DNA of 64,000 nt from Pacificispira sp002696645 (GCF_048892425.1 NZ_JBLZHU010000005.1:186001-250000); one strand, 5' to 3'. Shown: positions 25,275 to 35,060, numbered from the stretch's first letter. The notes: a model not told the origin generated them from the letters alone. A program made the numbers and translations.

Positions 25275-26492
25275 ATGGGCCTGCCTCTTCCTGTCACCAC
25301 CAAGGATGCGCGCGCGCTTATCCTGAACTTGCAAGGTCTGGGGCAATCCCATCGCAGACGCTTGTCAGATGGGGACTTGATGGACCTGATCCGACAGATG
25401 GGATTTGTTCAGGTCGACAGCATCAATATGCTGGAGCGGGCGCATCAGATGATCCTGTCGTCGCGTGCGACGGGGTATCGACCCAAACAATTACAGCGTC
25501 TGTTGGAAAAACAGGGGGCTTTGTTTGAGAACTGGACCCATGATGCCGCAATTATCCCGTCTGACTTCTTTCCCTATTGGATGCGACGATTTGAGAATCG
25601 CCGAGCGGCTTTGGCGGATCGATACAGCCGTTGGCATGGCCCGGAATTCCTGAACGAGACGGAAAGTGTCATCGCACATATCGAAGCGAATGGCCCAATT
25701 CTGTCGCGTGATCTGTCACCCGATGAACGCAAAGGTCCGGGTGCCTGGTGGAATTGGCATCCCTCAAAGACAGCCCTGGAGTATCTCTGGCGGACGGGGG
25801 CCTTGGCGGTGGCGAGACGGGAAGGATTTCAGAAGGTCTATGACCTGACCCACCGTGTCATTCCTGAACCACACCGGGAAACCCCGGCGGAGCATGCGGA
25901 TCTGGTCGACTGGTCCTGTCGCAGTGCGCTGGAGAGGTTAGGGTTCGGGACACCCGGAGAGATCGCTGGTTTCTGGGATCATATCACGGCGGATGAGGCG
26001 AAGGCCTGGTGTGAGGCGAATCTGGGCAGGGCTGTTATTCAGGCCAGTGTGGATCAGACGACGGGACGACCCCGGTTGCTCTATGCCAGACCAGACTTGG
26101 AAGCTGCTTTGAACCAAGTTGAATCGCCGCCGCCGGGCCTGCGCATTCTAAACCCTTTTGATCCTGTCTTGCGGGATCGCAAACGGCTGCAGGGCCTGTT
26201 TGGATTTTCCTATCGCATCGAAGTTTTTGTGCCAGCCCCTCAGCGGACCTATGGCTATTATGTCTTTCCCATATTGGAAGGGGATCGCCTGATCGGCCGC
26301 ATTGATATGAAGGCGGATCGACCCGCTGACTCCTTGCAAATCACAGCCGTCTGGCCGGAACCCGGGATCAGTTTTGGAAAGGGCCGCATGAGGCGCCTGG
26401 AAGGGGAATTGGACCGACAAAAAAACTTCGGTGGCCTGTCGACCCTTCGTTTCGAAGACGGCTGGCTGCGGGAACCTGTCGTTTCGGCGTAA
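25275..26492 (+). CDS. YcaQ-like winged-helix DNA glycosylase
   Basis: A 405-residue protein of the YcaQ/AlkX (HTH_42) family, which unhooks DNA interstrand crosslinks and removes bulky N7-guanine adducts. The catalytic QxD motif is Q46-V-D48 in FVQVDSINMLERAHQMILSSR. Conserved segments ENWTHDAAIIPSDFFPYW, LNPFDPVLRDRKRL and GRIDMKADR follow. The open frame extends to 25203 within DUF1289; the ATG at 25275, eight bases after the DUF1289 stop, gives the family length. The ribosome site is weak, so translation may be coupled to DUF1289. Confidence 0.85.
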   Translation: MGLPLPVTTKDARALILNLQGLGQSHRRRLSDGDLMDLIRQMGFVQVDSINMLERAHQMILSSRATGYRPKQLQRLLEKQGALFENWTHDAAIIPSDFFPYWMRRFENRRAALADRYSRWHGPEFLNETESVIAHIEANGPILSRDLSPDERKGPGAWWNWHPSKTALEYLWRTGALAVARREGFQKVYDLTHRVIPEPHRETPAEHADLVDWSCRSALERLGFGTPGEIAGFWDHITADEAKAWCEANLGRAVIQASVDQTTGRPRLLYARPDLEAALNQVESPPPGLRILNPFDPVLRDRKRLQGLFGFSYRIEVFVPAPQRTYGYYVFPILEGDRLIGRIDMKADRPADSLQITAVWPEPGISFGKGRMRRLEGELDRQKNFGGLSTLRFEDGWLREPVVSA

Positions 26493-26509
26493 TCTCAATC
26501 TGGCGTTAC

Positions 26510-27448
26510 TCAGACGCGCCCGCGCAGTTTTGGCGTTTTCACGGGGCGGACTTTCGCCACGCGGGTTTCGCGGTGGACAATATAGATCCCGCTGGCAATA
26601 ACGATGGCAGCGCCAATGAAGACACGCAATACTGGAATTTCTCCCCAAATCCAATAGGCCAATAATGTGGTCCATATGATAGCGAGATAATCCAAGGGGG
26701 CCAGAATGGCGACTTCTGCATGGCGAAAGGCGATCGTCATTGTCAATTGTGCAATCGCGCCGATCAAGCCGACACCGATCAATAAGGCCCAATCCAACGT
26801 TGCCATCGGCATCACCCAGCCATCCAGATAAACCCATATCGCGCCCACGATAGCACCCGAAAGGGTAAGCCAGAAGGTGATGGTAAGGGCGGTTTCGGTA
26901 GCGGATAGTTTGCGGGTAATGATCATTGCCAACGCCATGCCTGCGGCTGCCAAGAGCGCAGCCATAGAAGCCCAATCAAACACGCTGCTGCCAGGATTGA
27001 CGACGATCAACACACCGACAAATCCAACGCAAACCGCAATCCATCGGCGAATCCCCACGCGCTCACCCAGCAAGGGAACGGATAAGGCGGTCATTAGGAG
27101 TGGGGCGGCAAACAAAATTGCTATGGCATCTGCCAGCCGCATTTGACTGAAAGACCAGAAGATCAGGCTCATGGTGACGATGCTGATCGTCGAGCGCATC
27201 AGATGGACTAATGGCCGTTGCGTCTTGAGCGTCACAAGGCCACCATTCATCATTACTAAGATGAATATCGGTACAAGCGCAACGCCACAGCGGAAGAAGA
27301 CAATTTGCGATGTTGGGTAGCCATCGCCCAACCATTTTACAGTCGTGTCCATGAAAGCAAATAAAAGGACAGACAGGCACATCGTGGCGATGCCCAGGCC
27401 GTTCTTGGAAAGATGCGATGATTTTTCGGAGACTGAAGCGTCAGTCAC
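26510..27448 (-). CDS. DMT family transporter (two EamA domains)
   Basis: A 312-residue membrane protein with about ten helices in two EamA repeats. The opening helix (GIATMCLSVLLFAFMDTTVKWL) and the closing one (YLAIIWTTLLAYWIWGE) are typical of drug/metabolite exporters with a small basic tail (KVRPVKTPKLRGR). It overlaps proC by four bases, so it is in the same transcript; export of an amino acid or related compound is a reasonable guess but not provable. Confidence 0.88.
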   Translation of the reverse strand: MTDASVSEKSSHLSKNGLGIATMCLSVLLFAFMDTTVKWLGDGYPTSQIVFFRCGVALVPIFILVMMNGGLVTLKTQRPLVHLMRSTISIVTMSLIFWSFSQMRLADAIAILFAAPLLMTALSVPLLGERVGIRRWIAVCVGFVGVLIVVNPGSSVFDWASMAALLAAAGMALAMIITRKLSATETALTITFWLTLSGAIVGAIWVYLDGWVMPMATLDWALLIGVGLIGAIAQLTMTIAFRHAEVAILAPLDYLAIIWTTLLAYWIWGEIPVLRVFIGAAIVIASGIYIVHRETRVAKVRPVKTPKLRGRV

Positions 27449-28278
27449 GACGTCGCGCCCAATTCCTTGGATCGACGGGTGGCGGCGGCAATGGCCTCAA
27501 CCATTAATGGCCCCAGACCATCTTCCTCACGCATCAGAACTTTCAATGCTTCCAGGGTCGTTCCGCCTGGACTGGTCACATTTTCTCGCAGGGTCGATGG
27601 GGGCGTATCGCCGCTGGCCAGGGCCAATTGTCCGGCACCAGCGACGGTGACCAGGGCCAATCGGGCAGACAGGTCTTCTGGTAAACCGGCGGCAATGCCC
27701 GCTTTCGCCATGCATTCCATCAACAGGAAGGTGTAGGCAGGCCCGCCGCCGCTCAGCGCGGTTACGGCATCGATCAGCGCTTCGTCCTGAACCGTTGCGG
27801 CCTCTCCCACCGCACGCAGCAGGGCTTCTGCCTGCGACGACTGGGCATCGCTGGCAATCGTATTCGGGCAGGCTACCGTAATGCCCTGACCGATGGCGGC
27901 GGGTGTGTTGGGCATGGCGCGAATGATTGCAGCCCGGTCGCCCAGATGCGTTTCAAAATAGGATATCGTCTTGCCCGCCGCGATCGACAGGAACAGACAA
28001 TCGGGTCCGGCAAAGCGCCGATAATCCGCCAGCAATGCATCCATCTGCTGGGGTTTGACCGCCAAGATAATGACTTCCGGGTTCAGGTCGTCAGGCACTT
28101 CATTGGCACCGGCAACAACAGTGACGCCTGCGCGATTCTTAAAGGCGTCGCCGCCAACCGGATCCACAACAGTGACCCCCCCAGCCACAATCCCGGACTT
28201 CAACCATCCGTCCAGCATCGCGCCACCCATTTTCCCGCATCCAATGAGGAGTAGCGGTCTTGATAGTGTGTCGGTCAT
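27445..28278 (-). CDS. proC: Pyrroline-5-carboxylate reductase
   Basis: A 277-residue enzyme for the last step of proline synthesis. The Rossmann motif is LLIGCGKMGGAMLDGW, followed by the nucleotide-phase strand VILAVKPQQ and the signature AIIRAMPNTPAAIGQG; the C-terminal dimerisation domain has ALSGGGPAYTFLLMECMA and TSPGGTTLEAL. AAGAGG precedes the ATG with good spacing. It ends in ATGA overlap with the DMT transporter and starts 31 bases after the TerB-like gene. Confidence 0.93.
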   Translation of the reverse strand: MTDTLSRPLLLIGCGKMGGAMLDGWLKSGIVAGGVTVVDPVGGDAFKNRAGVTVVAGANEVPDDLNPEVIILAVKPQQMDALLADYRRFAGPDCLFLSIAAGKTISYFETHLGDRAAIIRAMPNTPAAIGQGITVACPNTIASDAQSSQAEALLRAVGEAATVQDEALIDAVTALSGGGPAYTFLLMECMAKAGIAAGLPEDLSARLALVTVAGAGQLALASGDTPPSTLRENVTSPGGTTLEALKVLMREEDGLGPLMVEAIAAATRRSKELGATS

Positions 28279-28309
28279 TTTGGTCCTCTTGTTTCCAGTG
28301 GATTTTGGC

Positions 28310-28720
28310 TTAACGGGTGCTCATGCGCGTGAACAGGCTTTCTGTGTCTTTTATCAACCGTCCCTGGCGTTCGGCCAGGTCCATAACGGCGGCAATATCA
28401 GAGGCCGAGAAATTGACCTGCTCAGTTACTTTCATCAGCACGGAGGATTCATTGGGATGGAAGTTGTCGTCAACGAAGGCCATGGTCGCCAGGGTGAGGA
28501 TTAAGACGACCTGAGAATGCGCATCGTCAAAGACAGAAACATCAATTTCGCCGAAGACGTCTTGAGTCGGTGTCGAAATATTCGTGCCCAATTCAGCATG
28601 CAGCATGCCAAATAAGGCATCTTCTTCGATGACAACTTTTGAATCAGCGATCATCATCCGTTTGGCCAGCGCCAACAGGACGGTCTTTTGTCTCAAGCTC
28701 AGTTTATCAAAAACAATCAT
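28310..28720 (-). CDS. TerB-like protein
   Basis: A 136-residue helical protein. The pattern LLALAKRMMIADSKVVIEEDALFGMLHAELG, then a second helix pair with ATMAFVDDNFHPNESSVLMKV, resembles TerB-like (tellurite resistance, DjlA N-terminal-like) domains, where acidic residues between helices bind metal. The match is by pattern only. It is first in a likely run with proC and the DMT transporter. No other ter gene is nearby, so tellurite resistance should not be assumed. Confidence 0.6.
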   Translation of the reverse strand: MIVFDKLSLRQKTVLLALAKRMMIADSKVVIEEDALFGMLHAELGTNISTPTQDVFGEIDVSVFDDAHSQVVLILTLATMAFVDDNFHPNESSVLMKVTEQVNFSASDIAAVMDLAERQGRLIKDTESLFTRMSTR

Positions 28721-28872
28721 GGTCGACCCTCTATGCAGTCGGGCCGTCTTGGCATGTCAGGCCCACGCTAAAGGGTATTCGCCACAGCACTTAAGGGATG
28801 TCAAACCTGATCACAGGAAAACATTTCTTCCAGGACGGAATATCCCATGATGGTGATGGGTATGATCCCGCG

Positions 28873-29376
28873 TTATGCCTCCCCCTGACAATCCAGCAAG
28901 GCCGCCTGCACGGCTTCTTCTGGTTTGTATCCACCCCACAGCAGGAATTGAAACGCTGGATAAAAGCGCTCGCACTCTGCCAAGGCGATGTCCATTAAAT
29001 CTTCCAATTGCTCGACCGAAAAACCGCCCATGCCGCGCGTCGGGATGGTATGGCGATAGGTGGGAGATCCGCTTTCTGAACACAGATCGAAATGACCCAT
29101 CCACATTTTTTCATTGATCAAGGCCAACAGTTCGACCACGCCCTTACGACGGTCCCCCGGGATCTTCAAATCAAAGGTGCAGGTGTAGTAAAAGGCGTGC
29201 ATGTCTTCGCGCCAAACGAACAGCATGCGGTAATCGCACCAGCCACCTGTCGTTTCGACGATCAATTCTTCATCGTCTGAACGTTCAAATGGCCATTCGT
29301 TGGCTTGAAACATTGCTTCAAGGATATCGAGCGGGTTGGCGAGCTGACTGGAATGATCGACCTGCAAGCTGGTCAT
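28873..29376 (-). CDS. YbjN domain-containing protein
   Basis: A 167-residue soluble protein of the YbjN (PF10722) type: DILEAMFQANEWPFERSDDEEL, then alternating strands (RMLFVWREDMHAFYYTCTF) and a C-terminal helix rich in aromatic residues (CERFYPAFQFLLWGG). The family fold resembles type III secretion chaperones; its role is unclear. The frame is open to 29529, but the ATG at 29376 has GGGGAGAG at the right distance. Confidence 0.82.
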   Translation of the reverse strand: MTSLQVDHSSQLANPLDILEAMFQANEWPFERSDDEELIVETTGGWCDYRMLFVWREDMHAFYYTCTFDLKIPGDRRKGVVELLALINEKMWMGHFDLCSESGSPTYRHTIPTRGMGGFSVEQLEDLMDIALAECERFYPAFQFLLWGGYKPEEAVQAALLDCQGEA

Positions 29377-29783
29377 GGGTTCTCTCCCCTTCGAAGGCCC
29401 GGCGGGGGCGGGTGCCGATCTTGCACCGTATGCATGGGCATAACGATCAAAACCGGACGGATTCACCATCCACCGTGCCGCGATCCACGCATCTCTCCAC
29501 CTCTCTCCAGAGTGTTCCAGGCATCGCATCTATATATAGATATGTATGCGATATCTGGTGAGATCAACGCTTCACCACACAAGACCTAGATTGCCATAGG
29601 GGGTTTCGCGGCGCAAAGACTTTTTAAAAGAAAGTTTTGTGGCGCTTGATCAGGCTTATGGGGCGACTCGCGGGTTTGGGAAAGTCTTGTAACCTCTGTT
29701 CCGCTTTTTTCCTGTCGATACATGCTTTTAGAATTCGGATCAGTAGGCTAGCGTTCCAGGATAAAATTGTTGCATGGGAGAAA
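29377..29783. other. Divergent intergenic region
   Basis: About 400 bases between the YbjN-like gene and the 2-hydroxyacid dehydrogenase. It contains the AT-rich palindromic block at 29525-29550 and otherwise no recognisable RNA or terminator. In-frame upstream codons of the dehydrogenase reach 29637, but their sequence has no family features. Confidence 0.55.
29525..29550. promoter_or_regulatory. AT-rich palindromic block
   Basis: CGCAT...ATGCG arms enclose the perfect palindrome TCTATATATAGA (29529-29540). It lies 150 bases upstream of the YbjN-like start, in a divergent region, and may be an operator or promoter element. Confidence 0.35.
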
Positions 29784-30761
29784 ATGAAAACAATGGAACA
29801 TGACCACAGAGTGCTGATCACCAATGACAAGCCCGAGGCTCTGGCGCCCCTTTTCAAAGAGCGCTTCCCGGATTTAACAATACGATTCCTCAGCGATGCA
29901 GATACGCTGGACGCAACTCTGGCAGAATTCAACCCGACGGTGATTTTTGCCTATCCAGGGGAACCGGTTCCAAAATCCAAGTTTCCGGTCATGATCAATC
30001 ATCCTTCCGTGCAATGGATTTCCAACAGTGGTGCCGGTGTTGAACATATGGGGCAATGGAACCCCAAAGAGAAAATCGTCACCAACGCATCGGGCGTAAA
30101 TGCACCCTTCTTGGCGCAATATGCCATTGCGGCTCATATGTCGGCGAATATCGGCATGCCCCTTTATGCGCGGCAACAGCGCCAGAAGCTGTGGCGCATG
30201 GAAGAATGGCAACCGTTTGATGACCGGCGATTCTGTATCATCGGGCTGGGCAATATCGGACAGGCTGTTGCCGGGTATGCAAAGGCGCTGAATCTGCGCA
30301 TTGTAGGTACCCGCGGCACCGCCCGCCCGACGCCCAATGTTGATGAGGTCTATGATTCAGACAATATCATGCGGGCATTGACGGGGGCTGAATTTGTGTC
30401 GGTCCATACGGCGCTGACACCGGAAACCAAAGGCATGATCAGCGACGATGCCTTCGCGGCGATGGCAGATGGGGCGATCTTCTTGAATGCCTCACGCGGG
30501 GCAGTGGTGGATGAAGACGCCCTGTTGCGGGCGCTGGACAGCGGAAAGGTGAAAACGGCCATTCTGGATGTGTTCCAACAGGAACCCCTGCCCAAAGATC
30601 ATCCCTTATGGGAGCATGAAAATGTTATTGTTACACCGCATATGGCCGATTCGGTGAAAGACTGGCACGTGAACAATGCGCGCGCCTTTTGCGATAATCT
30701 GGATCGCTGGTTGATGGGAGAGAAACTGCAAAACATCGTCGATCCAAAAAAGGGATACTGA
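29784..30761 (+). CDS. D-2-hydroxyacid dehydrogenase
   Basis: A protein of 325 residues of the D-isomer-specific 2-hydroxyacid dehydrogenase family, reducing 2-oxoacids with NAD(P)H. The Rossmann motif is IGLGNIGQAVAGYAKAL; catalytic residues are the arginine in NASRGAVVDEDAL, the glutamate in FQQEPLPKDHPLW and the histidine in VTPHMADS. Starts at 29784 and 29793 follow a GGGAG; the open frame reaches 29637 but the extra part is cysteine-rich and unlike the family. It converges on the GST gene with no spare bases. The substrate (glyoxylate, hydroxypyruvate or other) is unknown. Confidence 0.88.
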   Translation: MKTMEHDHRVLITNDKPEALAPLFKERFPDLTIRFLSDADTLDATLAEFNPTVIFAYPGEPVPKSKFPVMINHPSVQWISNSGAGVEHMGQWNPKEKIVTNASGVNAPFLAQYAIAAHMSANIGMPLYARQQRQKLWRMEEWQPFDDRRFCIIGLGNIGQAVAGYAKALNLRIVGTRGTARPTPNVDEVYDSDNIMRALTGAEFVSVHTALTPETKGMISDDAFAAMADGAIFLNASRGAVVDEDALLRALDSGKVKTAILDVFQQEPLPKDHPLWEHENVIVTPHMADSVKDWHVNNARAFCDNLDRWLMGEKLQNIVDPKKGY

Positions 30762-31424
30762 TCAGGCAGGCAGGGGAAAAACGGGTTCTTCATCGCCAGC
30801 CTGCCAGGCGGGGTACTTTGTCATGATCCCCTCAAACAGGGGGGAGGCAAGGTGACCCGCCAGCCAGCGTTGCAGATCCGCCAGGGGCTGGGCGTCAAAC
30901 CAGTCCCGGTCAGTATTGGCGAATTGACGGATGAAAGGGACCAGGGCGGCATCGGCCAAACTGATTCTGTCACCAAAGAGCTGGTCCGTCTTCGCCAGTT
31001 GGTCGTTCAATTCGGTCAGGATGTGAAACCCCGCCTGCCGATGTTCGGTCGCATCGGTCACATCGTCATATCGGTGGGGATATTTGTATCGATCCAGATG
31101 ATGTTTGAAGGGACCGTCATTTCGGTCGATCAGGGTTGTCATCTCGGACAGAGTGCCGTGTTGTGGGGATAGCCAGTGATCGGGGTCGTTCTGGTTCAGC
31201 GCCCACAGCATGATATCCAGGCTTTCTTCCAGCACGTTGCCCTGGGGCAGTTGCAGCACCGGGACCGTTGCCTTGGGGGAAATCTCAATCATCTCCGCGG
31301 GCTTGTCGCGCAAAACGACTTCGCGCAAGGCACAGTGCTGGCGACTGATGCTGAGCGCAAGGCGCGCCCGCATGGCATAGGGGCAGCGCCGGAAGCTGTA
31401 GAGGACAGGCAGAGTATCAGGCAT
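30762..31424 (-). CDS. Glutathione S-transferase family protein
   Basis: A 220-residue GST-like protein. The N-terminal thioredoxin-fold domain has LYSFRRCPYAMRARLALS (C14) and the glutathione-binding VPVLQLP and EESLDIMLWAL; a helical C-terminal domain contains ISLADAALVPFIRQFAN. The cysteine in CPYAMR suggests glutathionylation/reduction chemistry as in omega or Ure2-like members. The open frame extends to 31562, but MPDTLPVLYSF at 31424 overlaps trhO by eight bases and is the natural start. Confidence 0.87.
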   Translation of the reverse strand: MPDTLPVLYSFRRCPYAMRARLALSISRQHCALREVVLRDKPAEMIEISPKATVPVLQLPQGNVLEESLDIMLWALNQNDPDHWLSPQHGTLSEMTTLIDRNDGPFKHHLDRYKYPHRYDDVTDATEHRQAGFHILTELNDQLAKTDQLFGDRISLADAALVPFIRQFANTDRDWFDAQPLADLQRWLAGHLASPLFEGIMTKYPAWQAGDEEPVFPLPA

Positions 31425-32421
31425 GGCTTTTCTTAGCGGCTGGTTTGGTGCCAGGCGCGCGAGACTGATCGCCAATATGCATTCTGCCCTTTGCCTGGGC
31501 CAGTTCGATCTGGCGCTGTCTTTCCCGAAAGCGTTCTTTGCGGTCCTCGTCATGGGCGTCATAACAGGCGGGGCAACTGACGCCGATCACATATTTCCAG
31601 GACTGCATCGCGACTGAATCGACAGGTTGGCGACAGGCATGGCAAACCTGATAACTGCCCAATTCCAGATTATGTTTTACCGACACACGCTGGTCGAATA
31701 CGAAACATTCCCCCTGCCATAGGGAGTCTTCAGCAGGCACAGTCTCCAGATATTTCAGAATGCCACCCTTCAGGTGAAAGACATCGGCGATCCCCTGTTG
31801 TTTGACAAAGGCGGTCGCTTTTTCACACCGAATGCCCCCGGTACAGAACATCGCCACCTTTTTGCCCGCCAGGGCATCTGGTCTCAGGTCTGGTTGTGAC
31901 GCGAACCAGGACGGGAAATCACGGAATGTCTCCGTCTTTGGATCAATTGCGCCTTGGAACGTGCCGATTCCAACCTCATAATCATTGCGGGTATCGATGA
32001 CGATGACATCGGGATCACTGATCAGCGTATTCCAATCTTCGGGCGCGACATAGGTGCCAACCGTCTGCGTCGGGTCGATCCCCGGCACACCCATGGTGAC
32101 GATTTCCTTCTTCAGCTTCACCTTCATGCGATAGAATGGGGTTTCCACGGCGTGGGATTCTTTGTGCTCCAGATCGGTGCAGTTCAGCAATTCCCGAATG
32201 CTGTTCAGGGCGGCATCGATACCCGCACGGCTGCCCGCGATGGTTCCATTGATCCCTTCTGGTGCCAGCAACAGAGTGCCGCAGACATCCACCGATTGGC
32301 AGGCCTGAAGAATGGGCTGGCGCAGCGCGTCAAAGTTCGGCAAGGCCATGAACTTATACAATGCCGCCACGATAATGGGGGCTGGATGTGTCTGGGTACG
32401 GGACTCGGTGACAGGGGTCAC
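31417..32421 (-). CDS. trhO: tRNA uridine-34 hydroxylase, rhodanese-related
   Basis: A 334-residue TrhO (YceA) protein that makes 5-hydroxyuridine at position 34 of tRNAs. The N-terminal ferredoxin-like domain includes LLLAPEGINGTIAGS, the central rhodanese domain IDTRNDYEVGIGTFQGA and the catalytic cysteine in FCTGGIRCEKA. A C-terminal zinc-finger-like part has CHAC and CPAC pairs, and a basic tail. It lies downstream of the aldehyde dehydrogenase with 106 bases between, so cotranscription is possible but not required. Confidence 0.92.
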   Translation of the reverse strand: MTPVTESRTQTHPAPIIVAALYKFMALPNFDALRQPILQACQSVDVCGTLLLAPEGINGTIAGSRAGIDAALNSIRELLNCTDLEHKESHAVETPFYRMKVKLKKEIVTMGVPGIDPTQTVGTYVAPEDWNTLISDPDVIVIDTRNDYEVGIGTFQGAIDPKTETFRDFPSWFASQPDLRPDALAGKKVAMFCTGGIRCEKATAFVKQQGIADVFHLKGGILKYLETVPAEDSLWQGECFVFDQRVSVKHNLELGSYQVCHACRQPVDSVAMQSWKYVIGVSCPACYDAHDEDRKERFRERQRQIELAQAKGRMHIGDQSRAPGTKPAAKKSHA

Positions 32422-32527
32422 GACGCATTAACTCCGAATTTAGCTAAGATGGTTCTGCATTGCGACGTGCTGTACCATGCTCTGGCGATAATTTCGAGAG
32501 TCAAGCGCCCCTTGGGCCCTATTCAAA

Positions 32528-34009
32528 TCAGCGCATGACAAACGGGTTGGACATGGGCGCGTCGGAGATGTTGATCCAGGTTGTACGCGTACGGGTGTAG
32601 TCCAGGATGGACTCCATGCCGGCCTCTCGACCATAGCCCGACTGATTGAATCCGCCAAACGGTGCGATGGGGGATATGGCGCGGTAGGTGTTGACCCAGC
32701 AGATCCCGGCCCGCAGGCGCGATGAAACCCGGTGTGCCCGGGCCAGGGATTGCGTGAAAACACCAGAACCCAGGCCATAGTCGCTGTCATTGGCCAGGGT
32801 GATGGCCTCTTCTTCCGTATCGAATGGGATCAGGGTCATGACAGGCCCGAACATTTCCACTTTCAGGGTTTCCAGGTCGGGCTGGTCATGGGTGACCAGT
32901 GTGGGCATGAAATAGTTGCCCTCCGTCCCAGGCTTGCGCGCGCCCCCAAACTGAATTTTCCCTCCCTGGTCCGTGACCTTTTGCAGGGTTTCCTCAATGC
33001 GGGAGATCTGGGCCATGGTGCATAACGGACCAATATGTGTCTTCGGGTCCTGTGGGTCACCCACGATCAGGTCCTGGCACTTCTGCTGCACCAGGGCAGC
33101 GATCTTTTCATAGAGGGAGCGGTGAACATAGCCCCGTGACCCGGCCACACAGGACTGTCCCGAGGCCCCGAAATTGCCTGCGATCAAGCCATTGGCGGCG
33201 CTGTCCGGGTCTGCATCTTCAAAGACCAGAATAGGGGATTTCCCGCCCAGTTCCAGGGTAGTGACCGCAAAATTTTCTGCGGAATTGCGCACCACATGGC
33301 GCGCGGTTTCAGGGCCGCCAGTAAAGGCAATGCGATCCACCTTTGGATGCCGGGTTAAGGGGATGGCACAGCCTTCTGCAACCCCGGTGATGACGGAAAC
33401 GACGCCCGCCGGGAAACCTGCCTGTTCGATCAGTTTGGCAAAATGCAGCATAGGGGCTGGGGCGATTTCAGAGGCCTTCAGCACAATGGCACAACCTGCC
33501 GCCAAAGCGGGCCCCAGCTTTGTCGCGGTCAGGAACATCTGTGCATTCCAGGGGACGATGGCCGCGACGACGCCGATGGGCGCGCGCTGGGTATAGACAT
33601 GCATATCCGGCTTATCGATGGGCAGAACCGCGCCTTCGATCTTGTCGGTCAGGCCTGCAAAGTAACGATAATAATCGGCGACATAGCGGGTCTGCCCGAC
33701 GGTTTCCGTCGCCAGCTTCCCGCTGTCGGTGGTCTCCAGCCGGCCCAATTCTTCTGCATTCTCTTCAATCAGATCGGCTAGGCGATATAGCAATTTGCCA
33801 CGCTGTGTCTGGGGTATGTCCCGCCAGGCGGGATCATCCAGAACCCGGACTGCGGCGGCGACGGCGCGGTCGATATCCTGCGGCGCGGCGCAGGCGAAGG
33901 TGGACCAGACCTGCCCCGTGGCAGGGTTGCGGCTTTCCATCACTTGCCCGGATGCGCCCTCGCACCAGGTGCCGTCGATGAACATTTGAAAGTGGGGGAG
34001 GTTGGTCAT
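32528..34009 (-). CDS. Aldehyde dehydrogenase
   Basis: A 493-residue NAD(P)-dependent aldehyde dehydrogenase. Catalytic residues are visible: the oxyanion N in VPWNAQ, the glutamate in LELGGKSP and the cysteine in SGQSCVAGSR; cofactor binding is at FTGGPETARHV. It resembles the group acting on hydroxymuconic or gamma-aminobutyraldehyde-like substrates. Last gene of the flavin-monooxygenase operon, ten bases after the LLM gene. Here it probably oxidises the aldehyde released after ring or chain cleavage (inference from context). Confidence 0.88.
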   Translation of the reverse strand: MTNLPHFQMFIDGTWCEGASGQVMESRNPATGQVWSTFACAAPQDIDRAVAAAVRVLDDPAWRDIPQTQRGKLLYRLADLIEENAEELGRLETTDSGKLATETVGQTRYVADYYRYFAGLTDKIEGAVLPIDKPDMHVYTQRAPIGVVAAIVPWNAQMFLTATKLGPALAAGCAIVLKASEIAPAPMLHFAKLIEQAGFPAGVVSVITGVAEGCAIPLTRHPKVDRIAFTGGPETARHVVRNSAENFAVTTLELGGKSPILVFEDADPDSAANGLIAGNFGASGQSCVAGSRGYVHRSLYEKIAALVQQKCQDLIVGDPQDPKTHIGPLCTMAQISRIEETLQKVTDQGGKIQFGGARKPGTEGNYFMPTLVTHDQPDLETLKVEMFGPVMTLIPFDTEEEAITLANDSDYGLGSGVFTQSLARAHRVSSRLRAGICWVNTYRAISPIAPFGGFNQSGYGREAGMESILDYTRTRTTWINISDAPMSNPFVMR

Positions 34010-34019
34010 GGCAATTCCT

Positions 34020-35060
34020 TTAGCTGAAGGCGGGCATTACTTCATCGATGAAGCGGGACAGGGAGGCGTGTTTCCGTTCCGCCGTCATGCCGCTGTCGAT
34101 CCAGAAGGAGAATTCATCATAGCCCAGATCCTCGATGCGTTTCAGGCGATCAATCACTTCCTGCGCGGTTCCCATGGTCAGGTCGCGACGCATATTTTCC
34201 GGGGCCATCATGGCATTGCCCGCAATTTCTGACTCGTCCAGCGTTTCGATCAGGCCTTGGGAGACCGGCTTCTTATTCTGGAACCAGGCCCCAAAGTAGC
34301 AATAGAAGCGGCTGAAGATAGTGGCGGCTTCCTGGGCGTCGTCTTCATCCGCCGCAACATAGGTATGGTGCAGCAACATGACCTTGGGTCTGGGGCCGGT
34401 ATGGCTGGCACAGGCCGCGTTGAAGCGCTGCATCAGGCTTTCGATTTCCGCTGACCCCTGCCACAGTGGCGTTACTTGCACATTAAAGCCGTTATGCACG
34501 GCGAATTCATGGCTGTTGGGATCGCGGGCCGCGACCCAGATGGGCGGTCCCTTTGGCTGCAAAGGTTTGGGAGAGGCGGTCGTGCTGGGGAATTGAAAAA
34601 ACTCCCCCTCATGGGCGCAATCCCCCGCCCACAGTTTCGGCAGCAAGGGTGCTATTTCCCTGAGTCGCTGGCCCGCCTGCCAGGCATCCAGGCCAGGATG
34701 CAGGCGTTCATATTCATAACTATAGGCCCCGCGCGCGATCCCCAGCTCCAGGCGTCCACCGGTGACCAGATCGGTCATCGCGGCTTCTCCCGCCAGTTTG
34801 ATCGGGTGCCAGAATGGTGCGACAACGGTGCCGGTTCCAAGGCGCAGGTTCTTTGTGTGGCGCGCGACATCGGTCAGTGTGATGAAGGGGTTGGGGGCGA
34901 TGGTGAATTCCATGCCGTGATGCTCCCCGGTCCAGACCGCGCGCATCCCGCCTTCATCGGCCATCTGGCATAAATCCAGGAATTCCTGATACAGAACATC
35001 ATGGGGTTGGTCTGCGGTCAGCCGTTCCATATGGGCGAATAATGAAAATTCCATACTCAA
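34020..35060 (-). CDS. LLM class flavin-dependent monooxygenase (luciferase-like)
   Basis: A 346-residue luciferase-like monooxygenase using reduced FMN supplied by a partner reductase. Typical segments are AVWTGEHHGMEFTIAPNPF, LRLGTGTVVAPFWHPIKLAGE, GRLELGIARGAYSYEY and PPIWVAARDP. RutA-like ring cleavage is one family precedent, and aliphatic oxidation another. It shares an ATGA overlap with the upstream flavin reductase, so the two are made together. The substrate is unknown. Confidence 0.88.
   Translation of the reverse strand: MSMEFSLFAHMERLTADQPHDVLYQEFLDLCQMADEGGMRAVWTGEHHGMEFTIAPNPFITLTDVARHTKNLRLGTGTVVAPFWHPIKLAGEAAMTDLVTGGRLELGIARGAYSYEYERLHPGLDAWQAGQRLREIAPLLPKLWAGDCAHEGEFFQFPSTTASPKPLQPKGPPIWVAARDPNSHEFAVHNGFNVQVTPLWQGSAEIESLMQRFNAACASHTGPRPKVMLLHHTYVAADEDDAQEAATIFSRFYCYFGAWFQNKKPVSQGLIETLDESEIAGNAMMAPENMRRDLTMGTAQEVIDRLKRIEDLGYDEFSFWIDSGMTAERKHASLSRFIDEVMPAFS

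Noticed and set aside
28310..28720. Tellurite resistance gene
   Set aside because: Only a TerB-like pattern is seen; none of the other ter genes is nearby, so the phenotype should not be assigned.
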